Shown: in pieces, positions 12,430-26,400 of the stretch
How the letters are laid out: every line of letters begins with the position of its first letter
Position numbering within the stretch: the first letter of the stretch is position 1
NCBI GenBank assembly: GCA_022316685.1
Contig: JAKJHU010000141.1
Location: 952,921 to 1,016,920, forward strand
Direction of reading: 5' to 3'
DNA length: 64,000 nt
Origin: Progne subis subis
Taxonomy: Eukaryota > Chordata > Aves > Passeriformes > Hirundinidae
The notes under the pieces: model-generated
The model's database searches: none
The model's input: the letters and a program-made list of their open reading frames with translations, nothing else
Told to the model about the DNA's origin: nothing
Program-made: the position numbers and the translations under genes

Positions 12430-13527
12430 TACACTCAAATCCAGCTCACAGCTCTGTGTTGTACACTCAAATCCAGCTCACAGCTCCATGTTGTACACTC
12501 AAATCCAGCTCAGGGCTCTGTGTTGTGCACTCAAATCCAGCTCACAGCTGTGTTGTGCACTCAAATCCAGCTCAGGGCTCTGTGTTGCACACTCAAATCC
12601 AGCTCACAGCTGTGTTGTGCACTCACATCCAGCTCAAAGCTCTGTGTTGTACACTCAAATCCAGCTCAAATCTCCATGTTGTACACTCAAATCCAGCTCA
12701 CAGCTCTGTGTTGTGCACTCAAATCCAGCTCACAGCTGTGTTGTACACTCAAATCCAGCTCAGGGCTCTGTGTTGCACACTCAAATCCAGCCCACAGCTG
12801 TGTTGTGCACTCACATCCAGCTCAAAGCTCTGTGTTGTGCACTCAAATCCAGCTCAGGGCTCTGTGTTGTACACTCAAATCCAGCTCACAGCTCCATGTT
12901 GTACACTCAAATCCAGCTCACAGCTCTGTGTTGTGCACTCAAATCCAGCTCACAGCTGTGTTGTGCACTCAAATCCAGCTCACAGCTCCATGTTGTACAC
13001 TCAAATCCAGCTCAGGGCTCTGTGTTGTGCACTCAAATCCAGCTCACAGCTGTGTTGTGCACTCAAATCCAGCTCAGGGCTCTGTGTTGCACACTCAAAT
13101 CCAGCTCACAGCTGTGTTGTGCACTCACATCCAGCTCAAAGCTCTGTGTTGTGCACTCAAATCCAGCTCAGGGCTCTGTGTTGCACACTCAAATCCAGCT
13201 CACAGCTGTGTTGTGCACTCACATCCAGCTCAAAGCTCTGTGTTGTACACTCAAATCCAGCTCAAATCTCCATGTTGTACACTCAAATCCAGCTCACAGC
13301 TCTGTGTTGTGCACTCAAATCCAGCTCACAGCTGTGTTGTACACTCAAATCCAGCTCAGGGCTCTGTGTTGCACACTCAAATCCAGCTCACAGCTGTGTT
13401 GTGCACTCAAATCCAGCTCAGGGCTCTGTGTTGTGCACTCAAATCCAGCTCAGGGCTCTGTGTTGCACACTCAAATCCAGCTCACAGCTGTGTTGTGCAC
13501 TCAAATCCAGCTCAGGGCTCTGTGTTG
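12430..13527 (+). repeat. Minisatellite, 35 units of 32 or 30 bp
   Basis: I counted 35 head-to-tail units: 24 of 32 bp and 11 of 30 bp, which sum to exactly 1098 bp. The consensus starts TACACTCAAATCCAGCTCAC and ends GTGTTG; the 30-bp form lacks a CT. Six unit types can be told apart by their middles: CACAGCTCTG (A), CACAGCTCCA (B), CAGGGCTCTG (C), the short CACAGCTGTG (D), CAAAGCTCTG (E) and CAAATCTCCA (F). In order they read ABCDCDEFADCDECBADBCDCDECDEFADCDCCDC when letters are joined. No unit contains a stop in the forward frames, so open frames of 373 to 430 codons cross the array in all three frames. These are not genes: the reading frame rotates with unit length and there are no start or splice contexts. 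Confidence 0.95.
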
Positions 13528-16500
13528 TCCTGTAGAGAGTTTCCCAGTGCAACCCTTGCTTGCCCACACAGTTCAAAGAGTAGCCCAGGGCCAGTTTGCT
13601 TCCAAATCTCCCCTGCACTTGAAGGAATTCTCTGCCTGTTGTTTACTCACACATGTGGGGCACACAGAAATATCCCAGACAGGTCTTACTTGATCCTTCA
13701 GCATTGTTGGAAGCAATGTGGTTTTGGTTTGCTATTATTATTTTTTTTTTTTCTTCATGAAACTACATAAATAAACTTCATCCAGTAGTGATTGTGGTGC
13801 CAGTGTTTGAGGGCTTGAAGAGGAACTGGCTTCAGAACAACAACCCAGCTTAAATAAGATAAATTTCTTGCTTGCAGAGAAGAACAGATTTCAAGCATCA
13901 AAGAATGTTGCTGAGCTCTCATTTGGCTTTCAGGTGCCTTTTGTTGTCTTGTAATTGATTTTTATTAAATGGTACAGTGACAGTAGGACTATGGCCATGT
14001 AGAGAGAACTAATGCAGAGAGAGTGAGCTTAGGAAGTCTGTGGCTATTAGCTTGATCAAATTATACTTTGAAAATGGGTTAATAAATCTGGAGGAGAAGG
14101 GAGGGAGGAGAAGGTCTTTTGAATTATTCATCATTTGTTTGACAAGTTTACGTAGCCATGAAAGCAGGTGGGAGTATAAGGAGTGGGTTATTTATTAATT
14201 ACATATGAATTGCACAGACCTTTCCCTCTTGCAGCCAGATCTGCTTTCATAACTCAGCTTTGACTACAGCTGGAAAAATTCTTTTTGCCTTTGGCTGAAG
14301 AAATTCTAAGTTCCTTTGAAAAACCCAATCCATCAAAATTCAAATACAGTTTATTTTTTCACTCTTAACATCAGTCATACTTTAACTACTCTTGATAATG
14401 AAAGGACTCAGGAGGAAATGTTCATGTATCACATTCTGGAGAGCAAGTGTGCAAGAAACCAAATTATCATTGTGGGGTTTTTAGGCTTTATTTTGATATC
14501 TGTGCCCACAGAATGAACACCAGTAGTTGAAGACTGCTCTTACTCTTGCTGGAACTTCACAGCCTTCTGGAAAAGCCTGAGGAAGGTGAAGATCTGAGAG
14601 GGCTTTGTGGGATAAGGTTTTTGGCAGATGGAAGGCTTAACATGCAGATCCTTTCTGTGAACAAATGTGAAATCTATGTCAGGAACCATAGCTGAAAATA
14701 CCTCCCCCAATCCACAAGTATTTTTCCTTTTCCCTTAACATTCTATGTAGTCTTTTTTTGAGCCCACCGCAAAGACTGAGCAGACTTCATCATGTCTAGC
14801 TTTATTTTTTCTACCAAAATGCCAACATTTGAGTCTACAGCTCATGTACCAACAAAACACTGCTTGGGATTTCCCCTTTCCAGATATAACTGCATCTGAG
14901 GTTTTAGTCATAAATGTCATTGTACAACTGCCCACTTTTCACAGGGCACGTGAACAAACCATGAATAAACTTTCTTTCCATACCAGAATTAAGCTGAAGC
15001 GTAGACGCGACACAGAGATGTATCTTCTTTGAAAAATAAATACAACCATGCCACGATTTCACCTCTCTTGCTGCCTAACCTGTGGCAAAGCAGGTGACTT
15101 TTGGCATTGCCTGCCAGCAGAGGAGTTGTCTGCATGTCTCCATGTCAAAGCTGGAGCTGTCTGCACTTCTCTCGTACACAGTTACCTCATCAGTGACTGC
15201 AGGGTAAGGGTCAGTCAGGATATGTAAGTTCCCAGTGAGGACAAGTCATACATCTAAGTTTTCATTAATGCTGATAGTTAAGTGGATGGGTGACTTCACA
15301 TAATTTTTGGGTTTTGAACATTTTTTTTTATTTCCAAGTAAAATCGAAAAAGGCCCTTTGGGAAGGATCAAGGATCAGGGTTGATCCTCTGCTGAGTTAT
15401 GTTGTTTGCAAAACCAGGTTTTTTCTGAGAGGATGTGAAAATATTTATCTTTATTCTGACACAGAGAAGGAACATATTCTACATTATCAACCCCTTCTGC
15501 TTGCTACTTAAGGGTCTGTTAATGCAGAAAATTCATGCTTGTGGATGGAAATCACGTGGGTGAGATTACTCAAGGATTAATCCTGTGTGGTTTGGGGAGT
15601 CACACCATACTCCTGCCAGCTCCCAGACTAAGAAGCCTGGGAGATTTGGGAGCACTGGTGGTTTTTCGGTGAGAGGAGGCTCGCTCTGGCCCCACAGCCC
15701 CACCCAGCAGGATGGTGATGCTCGGGAGCTTTCTGCTCCTGCACAACAACAGGTGGCTTTCTTCCCTCGCAGGCAGGGCATGGAGGAGGTGAGGAATTCA
15801 CTCAATGCTCAATTCACTTCCAGTGTCTGATTGGAGTAAGGATGGGAGCAAACTCTGCTGGTTGAAGTAACACTCACACAGACTGGTAGAGGGTTTTCTT
15901 GTCCAGACACTCCCTGTGGCCAGCAGTTGGTTTGGAACTGTGGCACCACCTGAACCTTTTTGTGAGCTGGTCCCTCAGATCCACGGGTGGGAACGTACAG
16001 AGCAGTCAGTGACTCACCATTGTGCCTCTTTATTTTTGTAAAAAACCCCATTTTCTGCAGCAGATGGACAAGTGGGAAGGGAACAGTCTGCAGGAGGGGA
16101 AGGGTACGGCTGTGAGACCTGCAGTGCTCCAAGCTGCAGCAAAACTGCAAAAATTCCAACCACCACTTCTTAAAGCCAGAGAATGCCAGACTCCACTGGA
16201 GGCCACTCAGCAAACACAGGCCAACACAGCCCAACAATCTCTTTCTCCAGACACATCCCTCAGGTCTGGGACACTGCAAATGATAACAAAAAGAGGGGAA
16301 AGGCATTCTTCTATTTCTCAGTGGGAAAGGTTTTAAAATACACTGGCATTGTACAGAAAAACGAGGCACCCTGAGTGCCACTGGAGCTGTGAATGTGTCA
16401 AGTGGGACAGAGACTTTATGTGGAATGAAGCTTTGGGAAGGAAAACTTGTCATTTTCGTGTGAGAAGATAGGGCTGCATTCCATAAGAGCACTATAAAAA

Positions 16501-17269
16501 AATACCCAGTCTGCCCAAAGATGCTGTCTGATATACAGAGAGATTACTCATTTATTTAAAGGATAGTTACTGAATAAGCTTTGAAGCGTTGTGAGACTCT
16601 TCTGAAGTAACATGCCTTATGTGATGGAAAGAAGCTCTGTCCTGACATGTACCTCAGGGGCAATTTTGGCTGAGATCAGAGCACTCAGAATTTGATACTG
16701 TCGTTTTCCATTAGCAGGTCTGATATTTTATGTCAATAAAAGCCTGTCGATAAAAGCTGAGTCTGTCCTGCAGACTCTTGGGTACAAGGCTTTTCTGCAG
16801 ATTGTTGTGCTGGGAAGCTAACGTGGTTCAGTTCCTGATTCAGTATGTTAGAACATTTCTGGTCTAAGTAGTTGTAGCTTTTGAATGGAGAAGTTTTCCA
16901 GGGTAAGTCAGGTATTTTGAGCCTGAGCTGGGCTATCTCATGATGGCTCAATGAATGACACATACCAAACCAATTTGAGCAGCATGGATTTTTGTTAATT
17001 TTAAATGTCATTGACTAACTCAGTAGCCATCTGTCTTGGTTGGATTAATATCCTGAGCATCACGCAAAATTCTGGCTCTTGTGCAGTACTGAGAGTCGAG
17101 GAGCCAATCTTCAGACGTGGTGTGAAGCCACCATCCTGCCCGGTGTTGTCTCCATAGAGGATAACCTGCAGCCTGCCTTTTTTCCAGCCAAGCATGGCAT
17201 GGAGAGACACTGCTGAGAGTGATGTTTTTTCTGTATTCCCTCACACAATTGCTGTTCTGGCTCGCTGTC
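13528..17269. other. Intergenic, no gene supported
   Basis: Mostly unique sequence. A minus-strand frame of 227 codons (15809-16492) is the longest outside repeats, but it has no recognisable domain, and its amino acid make-up looks random. Confidence 0.5.
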
Positions 17270-17400
17270 CCAAGCCAGGCTGGACGGGGCTTGGAGCAAT
17301 CTGGGATAGTGGAAGGTGTCTCTGCCCATGGCAGGGGGTGGAATGAAATGATTTTTAAGGTCCTTTCTAACCCAAACCATTCTGGGATTCTGTGATTCAC
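17270..17400 (+). mobile_element. CR1 LINE retrotransposon, short 3'-end fragment
   Basis: The fragment begins near CAGGCTGGACGGGGCTTGGA, passes through GGTGTCTCTGCCCATGGCAG, and ends AACCCAAACCATTCTGGGAT with the short terminal repeat CTGTGATTCA. This is the last ~130 bp of an avian CR1 in plus orientation. Confidence 0.85.
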
Positions 17401-19112
17401 AGATGTCGGAGTTAATGAAGTGAAAAGGAATTATTCAGTATAAAGGAGCAATGTTTAAATGGTTTTGTAGTCAATACATCAGTGAGAAGTAGCACTAGTC
17501 CTGCCCATGGACCCCATGGGGATGTTACTTGTCATTCTGCTTCCCCCCTTGCCAACCATCTGTAAAAGCCCAGGTACTCCCAGTCCAAACAGATCACCCA
17601 GACCTTTAAAGGTAAGCAAAAAACCTGTTGTACACAGAGCATTTGAGGAAAAAATTCATGCTACTATCACAGGTTCATGTGGCAGTGCCTTCTCTAATTT
17701 TGCACTGGGTTTGTGTGAGGACTTTACACTTTCCAAGCCCTTGGAGAGAAGAGAATTGGCAAGTAAGAGTGTATCTACATGTGGAATACATCCAGGGGAT
17801 TTTATTGCTGAACTAGACTGTAATCAAGTGGATAAGCTGTGTAAAATACCTGCCCTTTAGAGAAGTGGCTGAAACAATTCAGTGAAGGTTTTTCTGTGAG
17901 GAGCAGTGCCTCTCCCAGGAGGGATTTGCCATATTTGGTTCCATCTTCCCCATCCACACAAGCAAAGCCTACCTCTGTACGTCACTCATAGGACTGGGTC
18001 AGATTGTTGGTCCATAAATTCAAATAAACATTTCTTTCCCCCATGAGATTCCGTCAGGATATTTGGATCCAATCGTATCTTTCAGTGCTCAGTGAGTTTA
18101 TTTTCCATCTGCATGTTCCCTATTAGTCTGTCTCCAAAGCTGTTCACACTATTCCTTATTGCAGTGCCAGGCCTGGGCATTTCCTCAGCTTTCTTTGGAG
18201 GAAAACAAATGAAAAAAAACTTTGGAAGAACTCATCTGTCTTTTAAGGAAGAAAAGCCAATATGGGAGAACATGTTATTATGAATTTGAGTCTGTTAGGA
18301 GAGCAGTGTCAATTGGGCTCCTAAAATTTACACTGCATTTTAATTACTGAGTGATACTGGGGAGCCTAAAAGGCATAAAAATGTTTGTATTCAGCTCAGT
18401 TAATATAAAGAAGGAAAAAAAGAAGAGGTAGAGTGTCTTTTGGTTTTTTTTAATCTCATTTCCTGCTGCTTCTTTTTATTTTAAACCTTGCTTAAATTTT
18501 GGCTTTATTCTCTTTCCTCTTTAATGTTCTGCCTCTTTTTGATATCTGACGTGCAGCTATTCGCTAAATGGGTTCTAATGTCAGAAAGACGTAGGTCAGC
18601 AGGTGATGAAACATTTCTATATTTGTGAAACTCCATTGTTCAATTGCCATTCAAGTGAGAAAAGAGAACAATTCAATGTTTTCCTTCTTGAATGGGAGAA
18701 ATGCCTGAGAATTTTCAGGGTGCCGACAATTTCTGTGTGTGCCCCGTGGGCTCTTCCCACTTACACCACTTAAACTTCATCGATTCAGGGACAGAGGTCA
18801 GCAAACACAGGCTCCAGGACTGTGCTCCTCTGGGTTTTTGGCTGTCATTAATGTGGTTTTTCCCACTTTCTGTGAGGTTTTCAGAGGGGTGTGAGCCCTC
18901 CCTGACAGCAGCAGGTCTCTGTGATGTCGATTTTATGGAGGCTGCTGTGCATGTGCTGCCTGTGGTGCCAACAGCCAGTGACGCTCTCCAGACGCTGCCG
19001 AGGGTTCTGCAAGAAGTCGTGGGGCTCAACAGGCAGCCAGAGCTTCTTTCCACCACCTTTTGCTGAACAAAACACCTTTCCCAAGCACGGAGCCCTCTTT
19101 GCTGTGGGCTCC
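17401..19112. other. Intergenic and probable SERTM2 3' UTR region
   Basis: No other gene is seen. Minus-strand AATAAA signals occur at 18509-18504 and 18480-18475, 600-640 bp downstream of the SERTM2 stop codon. They are candidates for its polyadenylation, which would make 18.5-19.1 kb its 3' UTR. This is inference from motif position only. Confidence 0.4.
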
Positions 19113-19397
<285 letters not shown>

Positions 19398-19454
19398 TCA
19401 GCTTTGGTCCATTTTCCAGATTTACCTTCAGAACTCCAGTCTCCCCTCACCAGA

Positions 19455-22399
19455 CTCACAAAGGAGGTCAGGAGAGGAAACTTAGCACAGATGGCATGAT
19501 GGCTTCAGCAGGAGATGCTCCATCCTCTCGGTGTCAAGGCTGCTGCTCACACAGTTAAGCACACTGCGAGGGACAGCCTTTTGCAAACCGCTTTGCACGT
19601 TGCTGTCATAATGACAACGAGCATCACACTTGTGCTTTACACTTCCTCCTGGCTTTTATTCCGTCCTAAAAATACGTTGGGCCTCCTTTGGGTAGGTCAC
19701 CTCGTTTGGATGGTGAAAAGCTTTGGTCCTTCTCTCAAGCAGAGCTGTGAAGGTTTGTGCAACTTCGGTCTTTGCAAGTGTTGTTTTTCCAGGCAGACTG
19801 AGCAATCAGCTTTCTGCCAGCTTCTCTCTCCCACAGCAGGTGGTTTATCCTTGGGTGAGCTGGGGAAGGTTGTTTCCTGCTTTGCCAAACATCTGGTGGA
19901 TCTCTTCTCTCCTAATTCAGGGCTTAAGGGGTGTGGAGTTCTGAGTATCTCATTAGGAACGGTCAAAAAGTTGGTTTTCTAAAGGGAAAAAAAAGTGAGA
20001 GAGAGAGAAAAATGACACCAGGTACTGAAATAGCCTAGCTTGGATGTGGTATCTTTAGAGCAAATAGATAAGAAAACCCCTGCCATGCTCCTGCAAGACA
20101 CTCTGAGATGAGGAGAAGCACAGAGCATTTAACTTCAGAGAAACACCGTGCAAATCTGATTGTTACTGTCCTCTCTGGGAGCACACAACTAAAGGGTACA
20201 AAAAGGCCCCACAGGCTGTGGAACCAGGTGTCAGAGAGAATGGGAGATATGAATCCAATCAGTGTTTTTCACCACGTGTCTCATTTATTGTGTGTCAGCA
20301 CCCTCTTTTTCTGAGGCTGGATGCACCTGGCCGCTGTCCAGAGCCCCCCCCTGGAGCAGGATGTGACACTGCCCTCGCCTCCTGGCAGCAGAACTTACTA
20401 GAAATTGGGGGAATCTTAATGTTTTAGCAGTTTGAGATCTTCCAGCTGGAAACAGAAAATGAAAATGCTGAAATTTCACTGTAAATTGTGCATTCAAAAG
20501 CATCGTGTTCTGCTCTGATAAGACCAGAATTTTGGTTTTTAGCTGAAACAAGAACAAAAGCACTGAACAAACTGGTGCAGTCATTTATGATGTCCACTGC
20601 CCATAAACCTACACGAGATGCAAAGAGAGTAATATTAACATGGTAATATACTATGATAATCAGAATAAATGAAGCTTTAGGTCAATATGATGAAAGCTCT
20701 GACACGTGACATTTCACCCAAATGAAATGCGAAACATTTGGACTTTCAGGGGACTCAAACTTTCACTACAAGCAAGAAAGCCCTGCTTTGGCTCATGTGA
20801 TGAGAAAAAAAATCTGATTTGCTGAGTTTTTGGAGAAGGAACATGGGGGCTTGGATACACTTTGCCTCCCAGCTCCTTCTCCAGTACCAAAGCATTTGAG
20901 ATAACACCTATCCAGTTTAGGGAATACTGAACCAGATCCTGCTCAGTAATAAACTGGCGCAAATTGCTGATTGAAAAAATGACCTAGGGATTTGACTTCT
21001 GCAGTGCCTGTGTGGGCAGTGGACTCAGAGCTGTGCTGTGTGTAGGAGGCTGTGGCAAGCTCAGCGTTTTTCCAGGGGCTGACCCAACCCCTCTGGAGCT
21101 GGTTTTTCTGGCAGAGGGTTTGGTGCTGATGCAGAGGTATGGGCAGGGCAGCCAGGCTCTTTTGCTCTCAATTACAGGGCAATAACTGTGATTTTTCACA
21201 CTTGGAATCTATAAATGGAAATTCTTCCCCCGTGAAGGATATTCTCATGTTGTACAGCAGGTGGGAAACAGAGGGTGTGAAGGTAACTGCATTAAATTCT
21301 CTTCTTACAATATGATTTCTCTGCTGATAATGAAGTGCAACCAGTTTGGAATCTGACACTTGTATGAGTTAAAGTACAGAGCAGTGTCTTTGCCCGTCCC
21401 ATCTGCTCTGAGAGGAAAAGCCAGAGCTGCTTTCTCTCCTTAACAAACAGAGACCCTAAGGGCTTTGAATCCTTCATAAAATTAGACTGCAGAATGCAAA
21501 GGGCGTTAGTCTGAAGTTCAATAATTAACTACGAACCAAGATGTTGAATTAGTAAAGCTCAGCTGGGCATTTATTGATAAAAGGAGCAGATTAATAGTAA
21601 GAAGTATTAGCAATGGGGAGCTGGCATTGCTTGGGGTTTTTTTTAGGCTCAACTCTAGATTTGTCAGGAGCAATCAACTATTCAGACTATTGAAAGCTGT
21701 GACATTAACTGCATCTTCTCCAGAAATGAGCCAGAAATAATTCAATAGCTCCAGGCAACCCCAAAGATTTTTGCTTTTCAATCTACCAATTATCCCATTG
21801 AGCACATCTCTTTGGATACCAGTAGATTTAGATTTTGTACGCTGCCCTTTAAGGAATAGAAGCTGAATGACTGTAGTGACCAACATGACACGAGGATAAG
21901 TGGTACACAACAATTCTGTGAGTAAAGCAGGTCAGACTATAACTGTATGGCTCAGATTAGAGGAGGCAGAACCTCACTGGTTCCCATGAGGAGCCCTCAA
22001 GTTCATGGACACAGGAGCATTCCCTGTGGTCTCAGTTTCCAAGATTTAGTCATTCTCTGGCTGAACAATGTTCCAGTTCTGAATGATCACTGGTGCTCAG
22101 TGGGTGCAGATTGATTCCAAGCAGACGCTTGGGGTTTTTTTTATCAGTTTGTGGCTTTTTTTAAATCAGGGATTAAAAAAAGCACCAAACCCAAACCCAA
22201 CGCACTTCATTTAACAAAAATCTGTAATGAAAATAGAAGCCTTCATACACAACAGGAGAAGGGGCTTTTTTTCCAGAGTGTGTCGCTGAGCCAGGAAATT
22301 CATCAGCCAAAACTTCATGGGCACTGATATTACCAACCTCCCACTGCAGCTACCAGGGCGAGCTCCACTTCTGGGGAGCATTAATGGAGCCTGCATTGC
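19455..22399. other. Probable SERTM2 5' intron
   Basis: If the predicted donor near 23000 and acceptor near 19455 are used, this is the intron of SERTM2. It holds no recognised repeat body and only short frames. Several AT-rich, stop-dense stretches (for example 20600-20720 and 21480-21660) could be conserved non-coding sequence, but this cannot be judged from one genome. Confidence 0.35.
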
Positions 22400-23420
22400 T
22401 CCACTCCGCACATTTGGGGGTCACAGGGGAGCAGAAAGGAAGATTTCCCCCCAGACAGTGCACACAGGCAGCACAAATTGATCCTGCAGCTGCGGTAAAT
22501 GTTTTTGTCTTGCCCACCTGCCTCCTCCTGCTCCCGCGCTCAGTGTGAGCGGCACTTGCCAGCGCAGCATCTCTGAAAGTGCAGGCAACTTTCCTGAGTT
22601 CCCCTTTGCTTCTCCTCCCGCTCTGGCTCTTACAAACAGAGTGGGACAAACCGGAACGATTGCTTGTGTAGCTTCTCCAAGAGCGCCCAGCTGGCTGGCA
22701 AGTGCGGCAGGGTTTGGGGCTGAACACACAGCACCAGGTGCCACCTTGACAGAAAAATATCGGCACTGAAGGAACGCGGAGAAAGCGTCCGAACTATCGA
22801 TTCCACCCATGGCTTGGATTTCCTCCCTCGGATCCGGGGAGGGTCTGAGGGGGAGAGGAGAGGAGAGGAGAGGCAGGGGGGTGATGCTGTCTCCTCTTTC
22901 CGCGGCAGAGAGGATTTTTTTGTTCTCACGCTGAACATGTGTGAGAGTGCTGGCAGTGGCGGTGCAGAGGGAGAGAAGAGAAGAGAATAAAGCACGGTTA
23001 CCTTTCAGAGCAGGCAGCAACCTTGGGATGAGGCACCAGTCCCCGCTTCACACCGCGAGCTCGCCGGTGATTTCCCCGGGAGCATCTCCTCCCAGGTGCT
23101 GGGATCTGCGCAGAAAGGATTTGCTGTCGTCTTGCCGGGGTCAGGACAGTGTCCTTCCAGCCAAGTGCGCCTTTTCTCCTCTGCTACTGATCTCCCTGGC
23201 AGGGCTGGCTCTTACTCCGGATCCTGGGATGCCACCGGAGCATCCCCACGGCGGGCAGCAGGGGCAGGGGGCGAGGAGCTGCTGTGCTCGGATGGAGCAG
23301 GCAGAGCCTCCCTGCCTCGGCAGCGACAGCAACAGGCACGGAGGGAAGGGAGGGAGGCTCTGAGCTCAGCTCGCTGCAAAGTTTGTGCGAGGCTCGGCTT
23401 AACTCTTTCGTGATCGCAAG
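22400..23420 (-). promoter_or_regulatory. GC-rich candidate promoter and 5' UTR exon of SERTM2
   Basis: GC and CpG content rise clearly here compared with the flanks. On the minus strand a strong splice donor, CTGAAAG followed by GTAACC, sits at the 23002/23001 boundary, so a non-coding first exon could end there and splice to the SERTM2 coding exon near 19454. A GGAGA purine repeat (about 22854-22875) lies just inside the intron side. Long frames on both strands reflect composition. There is no direct evidence of transcription. Confidence 0.4.
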
Positions 23421-26400
23421 GCTGCGCTGCCTGCTGATGGAGTGAGACCTGAGCCTGGAGGGCAGCTTAGCAGTTTATCTCATTTTCCGGCGGGTGCGAA
23501 GGGGTTTTTTGTTGTTGTTTTGTGCCCTCCCGGTGAGGGCTCCCAGCTGGGTTCCTGTCTGGAGCACGGACAAGGGTCACCTTTCAGCTGAGACCCTCGG
23601 GATGGTCCCCAAGCGTTGCTCCTTGACAGAGGAGCTCTTGGTGCTTTTTTGTCCCTGTGCCCGCTGTTCGGTGGCTTGGGAAGGGCTGTGTTGAGTTTGC
23701 AGGTCCTGCCTCCCCTGAGCAGTTTGAAACTGCAAGAGTAAGCATAACCCCAACTCTGTGTGGGCAAAACCGATTTTTTGCCAATTTACCGATGTGCGAA
23801 GCACAAATTTACGGGCAAGATGCCGCAGAAATGAGGCAGAAGGAGCCAGGGTTGGGCGAGAACCCGAGCCACACCTTTTACCTCCCAGGCTGACAGAGCG
23901 GGGATGCTTTGTGACAGATGTCAGTTTGGGATGCATCACAACTGTGCCCGAGGTGTCACCAGCACACGAGATGGAATAGCTGCGGTGTGCAGCTCTGAGC
24001 ACCGAGCCCGTGCAGCTGCGTGCAGCTGGATTTCATGTGCCTGTGTCCCTGTGCCCCAGCAAGGGCTGGAGCCCTTCATGGGGTGAACCCGACCCACAGC
24101 CCCACACTGACCTCTGGGCTTGTGGAACTGCCCTGGATTGTGTTCCATGGCACTGGAAACGAGCTTCCCCTCTGAAAAGTGTGTCCCACACAGGGAAAGA
24201 CGAGTGAATTCTGTCTCTCTGCAGCTTTCTGTGTGACAAAATAGAGACATTTAATCTCCAAAGTGTCTCCTAGAATAGCTTTCCCTCTCTGGTTCCCCAT
24301 GGCCACAGCCTGAGCAGAGGGGCCAAAGGGTAATGAAAGCCAGAGCTGCACAGCTCTTTCATCCTCCTGGGATGCAGGGCTGCGTTATAAATCCATCTCT
24401 CTAAAGGCTCTTCAGTCTCTGGAGTTCACAAGCACAGTGTATTATTATAATGCAGCACTCTTTAGATAAATAAAACGCGGTCCCTTAAAAGAAACCCCAA
24501 TTCCTCCGTGCTTCAGTGCAGGGATGAACTCTCTCTAAAGCAAGACATAAAAGGTGGCTCTGCCCGCTGATTTTATTTCATATTTCTTTTGTTGCAATGT
24601 CAAGTTCTGTCCCCAATATTGCAGTCTATGCCACCATTCCCTGCCAGGCACATCGGAATCAAAGTACAGTGATAAAGCCGAAGGAAGACTGTGTATTTTT
24701 TATCCCTGGAATTGCTACAATCGCTGCTTCACCAACAAACCACCCGACAGCACCTCCAGACCCTTGGCACACGTCCTTGTATGTAAGAAGAAACAAGTGA
24801 GAGCTCTGTTTAAGCAGGAGTTATGTTGCTGGTTGGATTTATGAGACCCAGAAGAGACGGATATGTTGAAACCTTGCATCCTTGCCTGCTATATAATGCT
24901 AATGAGCAGTGCTGAAATGAAAGGCCCTGTCCATGCCATCCAGCTTCTCTGCTCAGCTTCTTCTTTTTTTTTCCCCCCTTTGTTGATTTTGCAGTAAATT
25001 ATCTCTCCCTTTTGTAGGACCAAGCTGCTGCTGGCTGGGTGGGTGCACTTGGATTTCTTGTTTGCTTTGTAGCGGGGTATAATAATGACAGATGAATTTT
25101 AAATACTGCCACAATTTACACCAGCTGAGGCTGATGAATACTTGACTGAATGATTGCTGAATTCCCGAATTGTTGAGAAGTATGTAAATTTTTGGGACAA
25201 TCAGTGACAAATTCGTGTTACATAAAATGAAGGTGTACAAATTCCCTTGGAGATACTCAGAGATATGAGCCCAGTGAATGTGTATTTTTCAACAGCCTTT
25301 GGGAATTTGGGGGCAAAAGCCCAGGGAGCTTGTTGGACTCTTTCCTTTGCACTATTTGGCCTGTGTCTCAAGCTCTTCATCAGGTCACTTCACACATCTT
25401 TCTCATGACGATCCCCACCAGTCTTAGGGTGAAATTTGGATTTTAGAAGCAAACGAGATCTCTAAATGATTGTTAGTGAGTATAATCAGTGTGATCCTAT
25501 AGGGATTCCCGTGTTATCCTAACTCATGAATCCTATGAACACAGAAAATGCATCTTTTGGGTCTCTAAAAATTCCTTGCAGTGCAGCTGCAGTGAATGGA
25601 GAGATGCTGAAGCAAGGGGTAGCTGTTTGTCTTGGGATCTGTTTTAAGTATGGTTTTGTTCTCGTATGTTTTGATCTGTGCCACAGGCAGGCTTGTAGGG
25701 CACATAGAAAAGCATGTTTTGGTCGATTTTGAATCAGGGGTCTCTAATGGATGGAATTTGAAATATGATAAATATTCAGGTTCCTGTGAAATGGCTCCAG
25801 CTGCTTTGAGGGAAAAGCACCACAGTCCAAGGGGTGGCAAACACGGTTGCCTCAGGCTTGTTCCTTGCTCAGGCCCCAACCAAATGCACTGACTTCTCTC
25901 TAACTCATTTCTTTTTCATTAAAAAAAGGGAAAATTATTGGTCTTTCCCCCCACAAAGCGCCATTGCAAATGCAATGATCATGTGTCCCCTGCTGCAGCA
26001 GCACCCGCTGCCTTTCCCTCTGTGCAGCCCCACACAATCTCCTTTTGTCCAGCACTGGGTCTGAAAATGCTCACGAGTTCAGGCTGAAAGAGTTTTGTTG
26101 CTTTGAAAGGCTCCAGGGCTGTTTTGACAATTTGGCCTTGTTTGGATCTTCATCGTGGCGATGCTTCAGTTTATTTATGGAAACTTCGTCTCCCACAGAT
26201 GACTGGAGAAATTCAGTCTTGTCTGATGCTGCTGCTAATTTTTAGGAGCATTTCTAATTTGATTTACAGTTGTCAGTGAAGGGCCACATTGTTCTGCACA
26301 GATTTCTGTCTGGAACAGCCCTGAGCTTCGTTTTTGTGAGTGAGCTTGTGGAGAAGGCATTGCACGTCCCCAAAATGGCATTTGCAGCCCTTGCAGAAGG

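Noticed and set aside
12430..13527. CRISPR-like appearance of regularly repeated 30-32 bp units
   Set aside because: The units are directly head to tail with no unique spacers, no leader and no cas genes, and the DNA is vertebrate.
12401..13770. Three overlapping plus-strand ORFs of 373 to 430 codons
   Set aside because: They are readings of the minisatellite at 12430-13527, open in all three frames because no unit has a stop. There is no start context, splice structure or family motif.
15809..16492. Minus-strand ORF of 227 codons
   Set aside because: The longest frame outside repeats, but it shows no domain, no signal or membrane pattern and no splice context. In 64 kb of six-frame sequence a frame of this length can be chance. 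A protein search would decide.
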